Positions 26,046 through 36,188 of a DNA stretch of 64,000 bases are shown in pieces. Under the pieces are notes generated by a model. It saw only the letters and a list, made by a program, of their open reading frames with translations. It had not been told where the DNA came from and ran no database searches. The stretch lies in assembly GCA_017456145.1 (NCBI GenBank), contig JAFTJZ010000026.1:62001-126000 (forward strand). Reading direction: 5' to 3'. A program made the translations under genes and the position numbers. Positions within the stretch are counted from its first letter, which is position 1. Each line of letters opens with the position of its first letter. The stretch is from Clostridia bacterium. GTDB lineage: Bacteria; Bacillota; Clostridia; Oscillospirales; CAG-272.

Positions 26046-27224
26046 ATGATGTCAAAAAACAATTTACCGCACAGTGTGGTGGTATTGGGGAGCACCGGCT
26101 CCATCGGTACGCAGACGCTGGACGTAGCACAACATCTACAGATCCCCGTGGAGGCGATCTGCGCGGGCAGAGACGTGGAAACGGTTGAGGCGCAAGCACG
26201 CAAATTTGGTGTAAAAATGTGCGCTATGGGGGACGTATCTGCAGCGAATGATCTTCGCACCCGTCTGGCGGATACCGACATCCTTGTGTTTGCGGGAGAG
26301 CGCGGAATCGGTGAGATGATTGCCTGTGCCTCCTCGGATTTGGTTCTCAATTCGATCATCGGTGAAGCGGGACTTGCACAGACGCTGGCGACCATCCGCG
26401 CCGGCAAGCAGCTGGCGCTTGCAAACAAGGAGTCTCTTGTGGTTGCTGGGGAGATCGTCATGCGTGAGGCCGCTGCTGCGGGGATCTCCATTCGCCCCGT
26501 GGACAGCGAGCACTGTGCTATTGCACAGTGTCTTGAGGGACATCCCGACAAAGAGGTTAAAAATCTGATTCTTACCGCATCAGGTGGCCCTTTCTTTGGC
26601 AGAACCAAGCAAGAGGTGCATCAGATGCGTGCGGCGGATGCACTGGCGCACCCGACATGGAGCATGGGGGCAAAAATCACGGTGGACAGCGCGACCATGA
26701 TGAATAAGGGCTTTGAGGTCATTGAGGCTTGCCATTTGTTTGCGATGCCCGAGGAGCGTGTACAGGTTGTGGTGCACAGAGAAAGTATAATTCACTCCAT
26801 GGTTGAATATATTGATAACAGTGTATTGGCGCAGCTGGCAGTTCCCGATATGCGACTTTGTATTCAGCACGCGTTGACGTATCCGGATCGCGCTCCCTCA
26901 CAGCTTGCCCCATTGAATCTTGCCAAGATCGGTAAGCTGACCTTCTACGAGCCTGATGAGGATACCTTTGAGCTGCTGCATCTGGCGCGGACAGCCATCC
27001 GTGCGGGTGGCGCACATCCCGCTGTGCTCAATGCCGCCAATGAGGTGGCGGTTGCTGCCTTCCTTTCCGACCGTATCTGCTTTGGCGATATTGCCGAGAT
27101 TGTCCTTGATACCATCGGACGTCTTGATAGCGCAAGAGATGCGACGACAATAGAAGAAATACTTGATTATGATGCGCGCGCCCGACGCATGGCAGCACAA
27201 TATCTGCAACGGCGCGTGATATAA
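26046..27224 (+). CDS. dxr: 1-deoxy-D-xylulose-5-phosphate reductoisomerase
   Basis: Dxr converts DXP to MEP in the non-mevalonate isoprenoid pathway. The 392-aa protein has NADPH motif LGSTGSIGTQT, LANKESLV, PVDSEHCAI with the metal Glu, TASGGPF and the WSMGAKITVDSATMMNKGFEVIEA region. The start may be either of two tandem ATGs (26046 or 26049). It is co-transcribed with rseP and ispG, so two MEP-pathway genes lie here. Confidence 0.97.
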   Translation: MMSKNNLPHSVVVLGSTGSIGTQTLDVAQHLQIPVEAICAGRDVETVEAQARKFGVKMCAMGDVSAANDLRTRLADTDILVFAGERGIGEMIACASSDLVLNSIIGEAGLAQTLATIRAGKQLALANKESLVVAGEIVMREAAAAGISIRPVDSEHCAIAQCLEGHPDKEVKNLILTASGGPFFGRTKQEVHQMRAADALAHPTWSMGAKITVDSATMMNKGFEVIEACHLFAMPEERVQVVVHRESIIHSMVEYIDNSVLAQLAVPDMRLCIQHALTYPDRAPSQLAPLNLAKIGKLTFYEPDEDTFELLHLARTAIRAGGAHPAVLNAANEVAVAAFLSDRICFGDIAEIVLDTIGRLDSARDATTIEEILDYDARARRMAAQYLQRRVI

Positions 27225-27277
27225 ACAACGCTTTCCCAAGGGAGAGTAACTACCCAAGATAGAAAGGTTATGATAAA

Positions 27278-28345
27278 ATGACGGTTTTCTGGAGTATCAT
27301 CGCCGCAATATTCATCTTTGGTTTTTTGATTTTGGTACATGAGGCAGGGCATTATTTTGTCGCACGTCGCTGCGGCGTTGCCATTGAAGAATTTTCCATC
27401 GGTATGGGGCCGAAGATCATCAGCCGTACGTCGAAGAAAAACGGAACGGTGTTTTCTCTGCGCGCTCTCCCGATTGGTGGCTATGTCGCCATGGTGGGAG
27501 AGACCGAGGAATCGGATGAAGAGGGTGCACTGAGCAGCAAGCCCGTCTGGCAGCGCTTTTTGGTGTTCGCTGCGGGGGCGACGGTCAATCTGCTGGTTGG
27601 CTTTTTGATTGTTATTGTCATCGTTTGCATTTCCGCCTCGCAAGGAGTGCTTGCCTCCAACACCATTGCAGGCTTTCAAGAGGGAGCAACCAGCTCGGCT
27701 CAAGGAGGGCTGATGGTCGGAGATGAGGTCATCAAGGTCGGTGGCGTCTCGGTTCACACAGGTGAGGAATTGACGTATGAGATCACCAATCAGGGGGATG
27801 AGCCGATCGATCTTACCGTCATTCGTGACGGGGAGAAGATCGTATTGCAGGATGTGTGCTTTCCGACCTTTGAGGAAAGCGGCGTAACCTTTGGCAATTA
27901 CGATTTTTATGTTCTTGCAGATAAAAATCCCGGATTTTTTAAGCTGCTGCAGATCTCTTTTTACCGATCTTGCTCGCTGGTCAAAATGGTCTGGGATAGC
28001 CTGCTTGGCTTGATCACGGGAAGGTTTGGTGTACAAACGCTCTCCGGTCCTGTGGGCATCACTGCGGCGGTTGCCGAAACCATTGAGAGCAGCGGTTGGA
28101 GTGCGATGCAGATATTGAATTATGCTCTTTATATCACCGCAGTGATAGCCATCAATCTCGGTGTGTTCAATCTTATCCCGTTTCCTGCGTTGGATGGCGG
28201 CAGACTCTTTTTCCTTCTCATTGAGGCTGTGCGCCGAAAGAAGATCAATCCCGACATTGAGGCAAAGATCAATTTTGTCGGTATCGCGTTGCTTATGACG
28301 TTGATGCTGTTTGTGGTCTGTAAGGACATTATAGGATTGTTTTAA
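27278..28345 (+). CDS. rseP: Site-2 membrane protease RseP
   Basis: RseP is an intramembrane zinc metalloprotease acting in regulated proteolysis of membrane proteins such as anti-sigma factors. The 355-aa protein has HEAGH in the first TM segment, one PDZ domain (about 125-205) and the C-terminal FPALDGGR motif with the third zinc Asp. An ECF sigma and membrane partner elsewhere in the window (38.3-39.7 kb) could be a client, but this is unproven. It belongs to the dxr-rseP-ispG block. Confidence 0.95.
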   Translation: MTVFWSIIAAIFIFGFLILVHEAGHYFVARRCGVAIEEFSIGMGPKIISRTSKKNGTVFSLRALPIGGYVAMVGETEESDEEGALSSKPVWQRFLVFAAGATVNLLVGFLIVIVIVCISASQGVLASNTIAGFQEGATSSAQGGLMVGDEVIKVGGVSVHTGEELTYEITNQGDEPIDLTVIRDGEKIVLQDVCFPTFEESGVTFGNYDFYVLADKNPGFFKLLQISFYRSCSLVKMVWDSLLGLITGRFGVQTLSGPVGITAAVAETIESSGWSAMQILNYALYITAVIAINLGVFNLIPFPALDGGRLFFLLIEAVRRKKINPDIEAKINFVGIALLMTLMLFVVCKDIIGLF

Positions 28346-28374
28346 TCATTTATATCAGAAAGGACGACTCCAGC

Positions 28375-29463
28375 ATGGATTATCAAAGCATCAGACGAAA
28401 AACACGAGAGATCCGCATCGGAAATACGTCGATCGGCGGGAAAAATCGCATTGCGATCCAGTCTATGACCAATACCGATCCGCATGATGTTTCCGCGACA
28501 AGAGCTCAGATCCTTGCACTGCAAGGCATCGGCTGTGACATCGTGCGCGTGACAGTTCCCGATATGGAGGCGGCCGAGACCATCCCGCAATTGAAGGCGG
28601 GGGTGCAGATTCCGATCGTTGCAGATATCCACTTTGATTATCGGGTGGCGCTGCGCTGTGCCGAGCTTGGGATCGACAAGATCCGCATCAATCCCGGAAA
28701 TATCGGTTCCGAGGATCGGGTGCGCATGGTCGCCAATGCTTGCAAGGAACGCAGCATTCCCATCCGCATCGGCGTTAACAGTGGCTCGCTGGAAAAGGAA
28801 TTGCTGCAGAAATACGGCTCTCCCACACCGCAGGCATTGGTGGAAAGTGCGCTGCATCACGCATCCTTGCTTGAAAAATTTGATTTTTACGACATTGCCA
28901 TTTCCATCAAATCCTCGGATGTTTCCAATATGATCGCGGCGAATCGCTTGCTTGCCTCTCGCTGCGATTATCCCATTCACCTCGGAGTGACCGAGGCAGG
29001 GAACGGAGACAGCGGACGGATCAAGAGCGCCATTGGTATCGGTAGCTTGCTCTGTGATGGCATCGGGGATACACTGCGTGTTTCGCTGACCGACGATCCG
29101 CTGACCGAGATCGCGGCAGCGCAGGATATCATCAACGCGCTCCGTATTGAGGGGCAAAGTGGTATGGACATCGTCAGCTGCCCCACCTGCGGACGCACGA
29201 AGATCGATCTTGTCGCATTGTGTGCGGCATTCAAGGCGGCGGCTGCCAAGGAGGGCTTGCTTACCATGCCGGTGAAGGTCGCTTTGATGGGATGTGTGGT
29301 CAATGGCCCAGGTGAGGCGAGAGAGGCCGACGTTGGCATTGCGGGTGGCAAGGGCGAGGGCCTTTTGATACGCCGCGGGGAAATTATAAAAAAGCTGCCG
29401 GAGGAGCAGTTGATTCCCGCTCTGATCGACCTGCTTTTGCAGATACGAGATGAAGAAAAATAA
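28375..29463 (+). CDS. ispG: 4-hydroxy-3-methylbut-2-en-1-yl diphosphate synthase
   Basis: IspG is the [4Fe-4S] enzyme that turns MEcPP into HMBPP. The 362-aa protein has the N-terminal RKTREIRIG strand, ADIHFDYRVAL, NPGNIG and the cluster ligands in SCPTCGRT and MGCVVNGPGEA. It is followed 27 bp later by polC. Oxygen sensitivity of the cluster fits an anaerobe. Confidence 0.97.
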   Translation: MDYQSIRRKTREIRIGNTSIGGKNRIAIQSMTNTDPHDVSATRAQILALQGIGCDIVRVTVPDMEAAETIPQLKAGVQIPIVADIHFDYRVALRCAELGIDKIRINPGNIGSEDRVRMVANACKERSIPIRIGVNSGSLEKELLQKYGSPTPQALVESALHHASLLEKFDFYDIAISIKSSDVSNMIAANRLLASRCDYPIHLGVTEAGNGDSGRIKSAIGIGSLLCDGIGDTLRVSLTDDPLTEIAAAQDIINALRIEGQSGMDIVSCPTCGRTKIDLVALCAAFKAAAAKEGLLTMPVKVALMGCVVNGPGEAREADVGIAGGKGEGLLIRRGEIIKKLPEEQLIPALIDLLLQIRDEEK

Positions 29464-29490
29464 GAATTACGATAAGGATTACATTCAGAT

Positions 29491-32400
29491 ATGACAGAGC
29501 AAAATGCAGCATCGCAGCAAAAGCGGTCGCTGTTTGATATATTAAAAAAGTACGAGCCGGGAACCCTGGCTAAACGTGTATTCTCCTCATTGCTGGACTA
29601 TTCTGTGCGCGCGGATAAGGAAAAGAGACTGCTTGAGCTTTCTCTTGACTTTCCCGCGCCGGTGGATAAGGAGGATCTCTATACCATCGAGGAGGAGATC
29701 CGTCGCGCATATGAGCTGCAATATGTGAAAATACTCCCGCATTATCCTGCTGCGACCTTCGGGCAGGATTATATTCCTGCGCTCTTGATGGAGACCGAGC
29801 GAATCGGTATCGTGGCGCGGGGATTTTTTTCGAGTTATCGCGCGACCCTTGCCCAAAATATATTGACGGTCGAGGTGCCGTTTGAGACGGATGGCGGGAT
29901 TCGCCTGATGGAGAACGGGCAGACTCCCGCCGTTATGGAGGGAATTATCCGAAGTGAGTTCGGCATCGCCTGCACGGTCCGTATCGTACATAGCGACAAT
30001 GTTGCTCCGTCGGGATCGAAGGGACAAAGAGATCGCCGACTGGAGGAGCTGGATGCCCAGATCGCCAAGGCCGAGACTGAATACAATCGCATGATGGAGC
30101 AACGTCAGAATGACCCGAATTTCGGTCGGACAAGCAGCAACGATGTCGCCGAGGAGCAAGTCGTATTGCCGCGTATCGGATCGATCTACCGTGATACACC
30201 ACCAGATCCCATCATGGGGGATGGGACGTGTACCATCGGCTTTTCCACCTTCGATATTTCCGCGCCTGAGGCGCTGATCGGTCCTCCCTTTGACATTGGC
30301 ATCCCCGCAGTCATCGCGGCTCTTCAGAACGCCCAAAGAGGGCTTGTCGTGATCGGCGAGGTTTTTGGCTACGTCGAGGATCAGGCGCGCGGTGGAGATA
30401 AATATAACGTCTCTTTCGGCGTCTACGATGGCAATTCCTCGATTGAGGTCAGAAAATACGGCTTGACCGCAGAGGAGGCAAAGGAACTCTCGGGACAGAT
30501 CAAAAACGGCACAGCGATTGCCATGCAAGGGTACATCAAGCATGAGACCCGACGCAATACGGTTGATATTGATTTTACCTTTTTCTATTCCTCGGTCATG
30601 AAGATCAAAAAGATCGAGCGCATGGATACGGCTCCCGTTAAGCGAGTCGAGCTGCATTTGCATACATCGATGTCCTCGATGGACGCGCTCACCCCGCCGG
30701 ACGTCATCGTCAAGACGGCAAACAAGTGGGGAATGCCCGCCATTGCCATCACCGATCACGGTAACGTGCAAGGATATCAAAAAGCCATGCTTGCCTCCGA
30801 AAAGCTGGGGCAAAAGGTCATCTACGGAATGGAAGGCTATTTCGTGGATAACAAAGTCAGCGCGGTCTTTGGTAAATATGAGGGCGATTTTGACGATGAG
30901 ATGATCGTCTTCGATATTGAGACAACGGGCCTTTCCAACCGCACCTGCAAGATCACGGAAATCGGCGCGGTTCGTATCAAGGGGGGCGAGGTGCTGGAAT
31001 CCTTTGATACCTTCGTCAACCCCGAGACACCCATTCCGGAGGAGATCGTAAAACTGACCTCCATCACCGACGAGATGGTAGCCGATGCGCCCAAGGTCAA
31101 AGAGGCGTTGCAGATGTTTTTTGATTTTATCGGAACGCGGGAGGATGGCTCTCCCAGACTCCTGATCGCCCATAATGCCGAATTTGACGTTGGTTTTATC
31201 CGTTATCATGCCGAACTATGCGGCCTGCCGTTTGACAATCCTTATATGGATACGGTGGCATTATCCCGTTTTATCAATGCGGAGCTTAAGTCGCATAAGC
31301 TGGATGTTGTTGCGAAATATTATAATCTTCCCGAGTTTCACCACCATCGCGCTTGCGATGACGCAGATATTCTGGCACAGATTTATTTCTGCATGGTGCA
31401 AAAGATGCGGGAGACCGATATCCGAGATTTTTCGGTGCTGCAGAGAGAGATGCTTGCCAATGCAAACCCTTTGAAGTTAAAGTCCTACCATCAGGTATTG
31501 CTTGTGAAAAATGCAACGGGCCTTAAAAATCTCTATCGCCTGATTTCCATGGGTTATCTCAATTATTATCATCGTCATCCCCGTATTCCGAAGACCGAGC
31601 TGGAAAAGTATCGCGAGGGACTTCTGATCGGCTCCGCGTGTGAATCCGGCGAGCTGGTGCAGGCATTGCTTGATAATAAGCCCGAGGGTGTCATTGAGGA
31701 TCTGGTCAATTTCTATGATTATCTGGAGATTCAGCCCATTTGCAACAACCGCTTTTTGATCGGCGAGGGAAAGATCGCCGATGATGAGGGGCTACGTGAT
31801 CTCAACCGACGCATTGTCGCGTTGGGGGAAAAGTACGGAAAGCCCGTAGTGGCGACTTGCGACGTTCATTTCTTAAATAAAGAGGATGAGATCGGGCGAA
31901 AGATTTTGCTCGCGGGTATGAAATTCAAGGATGCTGACCGTGATATCGGGCTGTATCTGCGTACCACCGACGAGATGCTGGAGGAATTTGCCTATCTTGG
32001 GGAAGAGAAGGCCTATGAGGTGGTCGTTACCAATACCAATATGATCGCGGATATGATCGCCGATGACATTCGTCCGTTTCCCAAGGGAACCTTCACCCCG
32101 CATATGGATGGCGCGGAAGAGGATCTTCAACGCATTTGTTACGAGCGCGCGGAAAAGCAATATGGCAAGCCCTTGCCCGATATTGTCGGTAAAAGATTGG
32201 AGAAGGAGCTGACCTCTATCATCAAGAACGGCTTTGCCGTGCTTTATATGATCGCTCAAAAGCTGGTCTGGTACAGCGAGAGCCAAGGGTATCTGGTGGG
32301 CTCGCGCGGTTCGGTCGGCTCCTCCTACGTTGCCTCCTGCGCCGGTATATCCGAGGTGAATCCGTTGCCGCCGCATTATTATTGTCCGCAATGTCAGTAT

Positions 32401-33978
32401 TCACAGTTTTTCACCGACGGATCGGTTGGCTCGGGCTTTGACCTGCCGGATGCAAATTGTCCCAAGTGCGGAGCCAAGCTGGTCGGTGACGGACACGATA
32501 TCCCGTTTGAGACATTCCTTGGGTTTTACGGCGACAAATCTCCCGATATTGACCTCAACTTCTCGGGTGAGGTGCAGGGAAAGGTTCATAAATATACCGA
32601 GGAGCTGTTCGGTGCGGAGAACGTCTTCCGTGCGGGAACCATCGGCGAGGTTGCCGACAAGACGGCATACGGTTATATCATCAAATATCTGGAGGAGCGA
32701 GGCGTTTCCTTATCTCGCTCCGAGATGAATCGGCTGGTCAATTTGTGCGTGGGTGTCAAACGAACCACGGGACAACATCCCGGCGGCATCGTTGTCGTTC
32801 CCAAGGAATATGAGATCTATGATTTCTGTCCCGTGCAGCATCCCGCCGATGATCCAAAGTCGGATATTGTAACCACCCACTTCACTTTTGAATATCTGCA
32901 CGATACCTTGCTCAAGCTGGATGAGCTCGGACACGATATGCCGACCAAATATAAGTGGCTGGAGAGATACTCAGGCACCAACGTCATGGACGTTAAAATG
33001 AACGATGCCTCCATCTACGAGCTGTTCCAATCGACCAAGCCTCTGGGCATTTCTCCCGAGGATATCGGCGGCTGTCAGGTCGGTACGTGGGGCATCCCCG
33101 AGATGGGCACCCGCTTTTTACAGCAGGTTCTGATCGACGCAAAGCCAAAGAATTTTGCCGATCTGCTGCAGATCTCAGGATTGACTCACGGAACAGACGT
33201 ATGGCTCGGTAATGCACAGGATCTGATCAAGGAGGGAATCTGCGATATTTCCAAGGTGATCGGGTGCCGCGACGGTATCATGCTTGACCTGATCCGTTAT
33301 GGTCTTGACAACGCCATGTCCTTCAAAATCATGGAAAGCGTCCGAAAGGGTAAGGGCCTGACCCCCGAATGGGAGGAGGAAATGCGCAAGCACGACGTGC
33401 CCGATTGGTACATAGGCTCTTGCAAAAAGATCAAGTATATGTTCCCCAAGGCGCACGCAGCGGCTTACGTTATGTCTGCGATTCGTCTGGGGTGGTATAA
33501 GATCTATATGCCCACCGTCTTTTATGCGGCGATGTTTACCGTTGCGCCCAACGGCTTTGATGCCGAGATCGTTATGCGCGGCAAAAAATACGTGGAGAAC
33601 TATATCAAAGACGTAGAAAAGCGAGGCAAGGAAGCCTCTCCGAAGGAGCAGAGCTCTATTTCCACCTTCCAATTGGTGATGGAGGCATATGCTCGCGGGA
33701 TCAAGTTCTTGCCTGTGGACATCAATAAGTCCGAGGCGCATTGCTACCGTCCCGAGGGAGATCGCGCCATTCGTTTGCCGTTTTCCTCACTCCCGGGTCT
33801 TGGAGATACTGCGGCGGACAATATTGAAACCGCACGCAAAAGTGAGCCGTTTGTTTCGATCGAGGATCTGCAGATCCGCGGCAAGCTGACCAAGGCGGTC
33901 ATCGATATCTTACGCCGTAACGGCGTTCTGGACGGAATCGATGAAACCGATCAGATGTCGGTGTTCAGCTTTCTCTGA
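29491..33978 (+). CDS. polC: DNA polymerase III PolC-type alpha subunit
   Basis: This is the main leading-strand replicase of low-GC Gram-positives. The 1495-aa protein has an N-terminal region with an OB fold (about 250-370), then a PHP domain (VELHLHTSMSSMDAL, near 385). Next are an inserted DnaQ-like 3'-5' exonuclease (FDIETTGL near 472, HRACDDA later), a zinc motif (CPQC...CPKC, near 963-992) and the catalytic PDIDLNFSGE (near 1016). The C-terminal palm and HhH region ends at SVFSFL. It is the last gene of the cluster. Confidence 0.98.
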   Translation: MTEQNAASQQKRSLFDILKKYEPGTLAKRVFSSLLDYSVRADKEKRLLELSLDFPAPVDKEDLYTIEEEIRRAYELQYVKILPHYPAATFGQDYIPALLMETERIGIVARGFFSSYRATLAQNILTVEVPFETDGGIRLMENGQTPAVMEGIIRSEFGIACTVRIVHSDNVAPSGSKGQRDRRLEELDAQIAKAETEYNRMMEQRQNDPNFGRTSSNDVAEEQVVLPRIGSIYRDTPPDPIMGDGTCTIGFSTFDISAPEALIGPPFDIGIPAVIAALQNAQRGLVVIGEVFGYVEDQARGGDKYNVSFGVYDGNSSIEVRKYGLTAEEAKELSGQIKNGTAIAMQGYIKHETRRNTVDIDFTFFYSSVMKIKKIERMDTAPVKRVELHLHTSMSSMDALTPPDVIVKTANKWGMPAIAITDHGNVQGYQKAMLASEKLGQKVIYGMEGYFVDNKVSAVFGKYEGDFDDEMIVFDIETTGLSNRTCKITEIGAVRIKGGEVLESFDTFVNPETPIPEEIVKLTSITDEMVADAPKVKEALQMFFDFIGTREDGSPRLLIAHNAEFDVGFIRYHAELCGLPFDNPYMDTVALSRFINAELKSHKLDVVAKYYNLPEFHHHRACDDADILAQIYFCMVQKMRETDIRDFSVLQREMLANANPLKLKSYHQVLLVKNATGLKNLYRLISMGYLNYYHRHPRIPKTELEKYREGLLIGSACESGELVQALLDNKPEGVIEDLVNFYDYLEIQPICNNRFLIGEGKIADDEGLRDLNRRIVALGEKYGKPVVATCDVHFLNKEDEIGRKILLAGMKFKDADRDIGLYLRTTDEMLEEFAYLGEEKAYEVVVTNTNMIADMIADDIRPFPKGTFTPHMDGAEEDLQRICYERAEKQYGKPLPDIVGKRLEKELTSIIKNGFAVLYMIAQKLVWYSESQGYLVGSRGSVGSSYVASCAGISEVNPLPPHYYCPQCQYSQFFTDGSVGSGFDLPDANCPKCGAKLVGDGHDIPFETFLGFYGDKSPDIDLNFSGEVQGKVHKYTEELFGAENVFRAGTIGEVADKTAYGYIIKYLEERGVSLSRSEMNRLVNLCVGVKRTTGQHPGGIVVVPKEYEIYDFCPVQHPADDPKSDIVTTHFTFEYLHDTLLKLDELGHDMPTKYKWLERYSGTNVMDVKMNDASIYELFQSTKPLGISPEDIGGCQVGTWGIPEMGTRFLQQVLIDAKPKNFADLLQISGLTHGTDVWLGNAQDLIKEGICDISKVIGCRDGIMLDLIRYGLDNAMSFKIMESVRKGKGLTPEWEEEMRKHDVPDWYIGSCKKIKYMFPKAHAAAYVMSAIRLGWYKIYMPTVFYAAMFTVAPNGFDAEIVMRGKKYVENYIKDVEKRGKEASPKEQSSISTFQLVMEAYARGIKFLPVDINKSEAHCYRPEGDRAIRLPFSSLPGLGDTAADNIETARKSEPFVSIEDLQIRGKLTKAVIDILRRNGVLDGIDETDQMSVFSFL

Positions 33979-34006
33979 TCAATCTGCCAAATTTTTGCTT
34001 TGACTA

Positions 34007-34035
34007 TTGACAATGACCACCGAATGTGGTAAACT
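34007..34035 (+). promoter_or_regulatory. Promoter of the metallophosphoesterase lipoprotein gene
   Basis: TTGACA (34007-34012), a 17-bp spacer and TAAACT (34030-34035). It separates this gene from polC. Confidence 0.78.
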
Positions 34036-34068
34036 TAATCAAATCAAATCATAATGAAGGAGATTCTT

Positions 34069-35097
34069 ATGAAACGTACTTTTTTAAGTATTCTTTGCCT
34101 ACTTATGGCCGTGCTGATGCTGATGAGCGGATGCACGACGACACCGGACGAGACCCCCGATCCTACTCCTGACGAGGGGGCGGATGTTGCAGGTGATGAG
34201 ACCGTCGATCCCGAGCTGCAGCCCGATCCCGAGCCGCAGCCTGAGCCCGTTGAGACGGATTTCCGCGTTATCATTTCCTCAGACATCCACTGTACGCATC
34301 TTCTGGAGTGGTATGGTGTCAACTACCGCGACCGTATGCAGATGTGGGTCGATGCTATTCTGTATGAGCATGAGCAGGATCCTATCGATCTGATCATTCT
34401 CAACGGCGACCTTTCTCTTGACCACTGGCTCTACAATAAGGGCGGCACATGGCTGAGCGAGGGCGTCAGCACCACGGAAGAATTTGTGGAGGACTTTGTC
34501 TCCCAGCTCCCCGAGGAGATCCCAATCTTTATCATGCCCGGCAACCACGAGCAGTTCGGCAACGATGATTGGTGGTTTATCACCGGTAACGATCGTCAGG
34601 AATATACCGTTCTTGGAAACAACCTCTTTATTATGCCCGACACCTTTGCCGGCGAGCTGGATCCCGATTATAACCACGATGGTGTGTACACAGGCGTGGA
34701 TATGGATTTTGTCAATGCAGCCATTGCCGAGCATCCCGATAAAGACATCTGGTTGATCGGTCACTATTTTGATATGTCTCGGGAAAGCGCGGAGTTCAAG
34801 GAGCTGCTGCGCACCAACGAGCGCATCAAGGGACTGTTCCACGGTCACATCCACGTGCCCGACGTACAGGAGCTGGGCGCCCAGTACAATGACCTGACCA
34901 TCGCAGTGACGGGCAACTTTGCCTATACCAAGGCTGCCGACGTTCTCGGCAGTTTCTGGGGATTCCGTGATCTGGTCATCACTGCGGACGGTGCATCCAG
35001 CCGTTACATCATTGCCGACAGTGAGGCCGTGATCGACGGGAAAGAGGTCGTGGTAGAACGCGAGGAGATCAACGAGGTCAAGTACGATATCGATTAA
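34069..35097 (+). CDS. Metallophosphoesterase lipoprotein
   Basis: The 342-aa protein has a lipoprotein signal (MKRTF, hydrophobic core, lipobox MSGC near residue 21) and an acidic Pro/Asp/Glu-rich linker. A calcineurin-like phosphoesterase domain follows, with metal motifs SSDIHC, NGDLSLD, GNHEQF, GHYFD and GHIHVPD. It acts outside the membrane on a phosphoester; the substrate is unknown. The start at 34069 follows GAAGGAGA. It is monocistronic, with a shared terminator downstream. Confidence 0.87.
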   Translation: MKRTFLSILCLLMAVLMLMSGCTTTPDETPDPTPDEGADVAGDETVDPELQPDPEPQPEPVETDFRVIISSDIHCTHLLEWYGVNYRDRMQMWVDAILYEHEQDPIDLIILNGDLSLDHWLYNKGGTWLSEGVSTTEEFVEDFVSQLPEEIPIFIMPGNHEQFGNDDWWFITGNDRQEYTVLGNNLFIMPDTFAGELDPDYNHDGVYTGVDMDFVNAAIAEHPDKDIWLIGHYFDMSRESAEFKELLRTNERIKGLFHGHIHVPDVQELGAQYNDLTIAVTGNFAYTKAADVLGSFWGFRDLVITADGASSRYIIADSEAVIDGKEVVVEREEINEVKYDID

Positions 35098-35121
35098 GCT
35101 CGTTTTGCCATTATAGAAAAG

Positions 35122-35152
35122 GGGACTGCCTCCAAGAACATCAGGCAGTCCC
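35122..35152. terminator. Terminator between convergent metallophosphoesterase and deacetylase genes
   Basis: GGGACTGCCT (35122-35131) pairs with AGGCAGTCCC (35143-35152). A GTTTT tail lies on the plus side and CTTTT on the minus side, so it may act on both strands. Confidence 0.8.
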
Positions 35153-35166
35153 ACTGTTTTATTGAT

Positions 35167-36006
35167 TTATTTCAATTCCACCGTCTGCCCCGGCTTGACG
35201 GAGTAGAGCTTGTCCTGATCGATAAACCATACCTCGATCAGTGTGGGGTTGTAGACGCGGCTGCCCGAGGCGGAAAATTGCAGAGAGTTGAAGGCGTCAA
35301 TGTAGTCGTAGATCTCAATGTTGGTTGCGTACCAGATCTCGGGACGATTACCCACGTACTGCGCAAACTCCTCGATGACATTCCAGTTGTCGCAGGCATC
35401 AAATTCGTAGCTGTGTCCCCAGAGATAGAACAATGGTGGGTCGTTAAATCGGGTGGTTTCAACAAAATTGCGGGCGAGATCCATCAATCTGGGATCGTTG
35501 TGATGGCAGGTTGCGGGCATCCGCAGCCAATCGGCAGGCAGTAAAAAATTTCCCGTTGACACAACGGTACGGCAATATTTGATGCCGCATACGCGCAGTG
35601 CCTCAACTGTCATATCCGAATGGGTACCAAAGGGATATGCAGCCCCGCGGACGATGGTACCGAACATTTCCTCCAATTGCTCACGGTCACGGATAATGTC
35701 ACGTACGCATACGTTTTCGGGAAGGCGCTCCCAGAAGGGGTGATCTGCCCCATGAACGGCAATTTCCATGCCACTGTCACGGAAACATTCCAGTGCCTCA
35801 CGATAGGTCATGCGGCGCTGTGCCTGCCCCTTGGGATAAACAGTTCCCTCGGGAGCAAAAAGGTCACTGTTGAGGTTGAAGGTGCCCTTAAGCCCGTGCG
35901 CCTTCATAATTTCGATCAAGCGCACGTCGGTCTGCACGCCGTCATCGTAGCTGAGGGTTAATGCCTTGCAGCGACCGTTGGGATAACGAAGTCTGAGTCT
36001 TGACAT
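35167..36006 (-). CDS. Polysaccharide deacetylase family protein
   Basis: The 279-aa protein has a NodB-like fold: LTLSYDDGVQTD (metal and catalytic Asp pair), AVHGADHPF (metal His pair) and RGAAYPFGTHSD. It has no signal peptide, so it is probably cytoplasmic and may deacetylate a sugar or oligosaccharide rather than wall polymer. The start at 36006 has AAAGGAGA; a longer frame to 36027 lacks such a site. It has its own promoter, divergent from the flippase gene. Confidence 0.85.
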   Translation of the reverse strand: MSRLRLRYPNGRCKALTLSYDDGVQTDVRLIEIMKAHGLKGTFNLNSDLFAPEGTVYPKGQAQRRMTYREALECFRDSGMEIAVHGADHPFWERLPENVCVRDIIRDREQLEEMFGTIVRGAAYPFGTHSDMTVEALRVCGIKYCRTVVSTGNFLLPADWLRMPATCHHNDPRLMDLARNFVETTRFNDPPLFYLWGHSYEFDACDNWNVIEEFAQYVGNRPEIWYATNIEIYDYIDAFNSLQFSASGSRVYNPTLIEVWFIDQDKLYSVKPGQTVELK

Positions 36007-36042
36007 GGTGATATCTCCTTTGTTCAAAAGTATACAGACACT

Positions 36043-36071
36043 ATTATAGCAGATTTTTTCGTATTGTGCAA
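36043..36071 (-). promoter_or_regulatory. Promoter of the deacetylase gene
   Basis: On the minus strand, TTGCAC (36071-36066), a 17-bp spacer and TATAAT (36048-36043). Confidence 0.78.
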
Positions 36072-36121
36072 GGGCGATGTGAAGATTATCTTGTTTTTTT
36101 GTAAAAAAAATTAAAAAGCAC

Positions 36122-36150
36122 TTTCATTTTATTTCAAAATGTGGTATACT
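36122..36150 (+). promoter_or_regulatory. Candidate promoter of the flippase gene
   Basis: TTTCAT (36122-36127), a 17-bp spacer and TATACT (36145-36150). The -35 match is weak. Confidence 0.5.
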
Positions 36151-36188
36151 TATAGGGTAACCAAAATGCCGATAAGGAGAGTCTCGTC

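Noticed and set aside
29587..31209. A 540-codon minus-strand open frame
   Set aside because: It is antisense to the N-terminal third of polC and has no domain or start signals.
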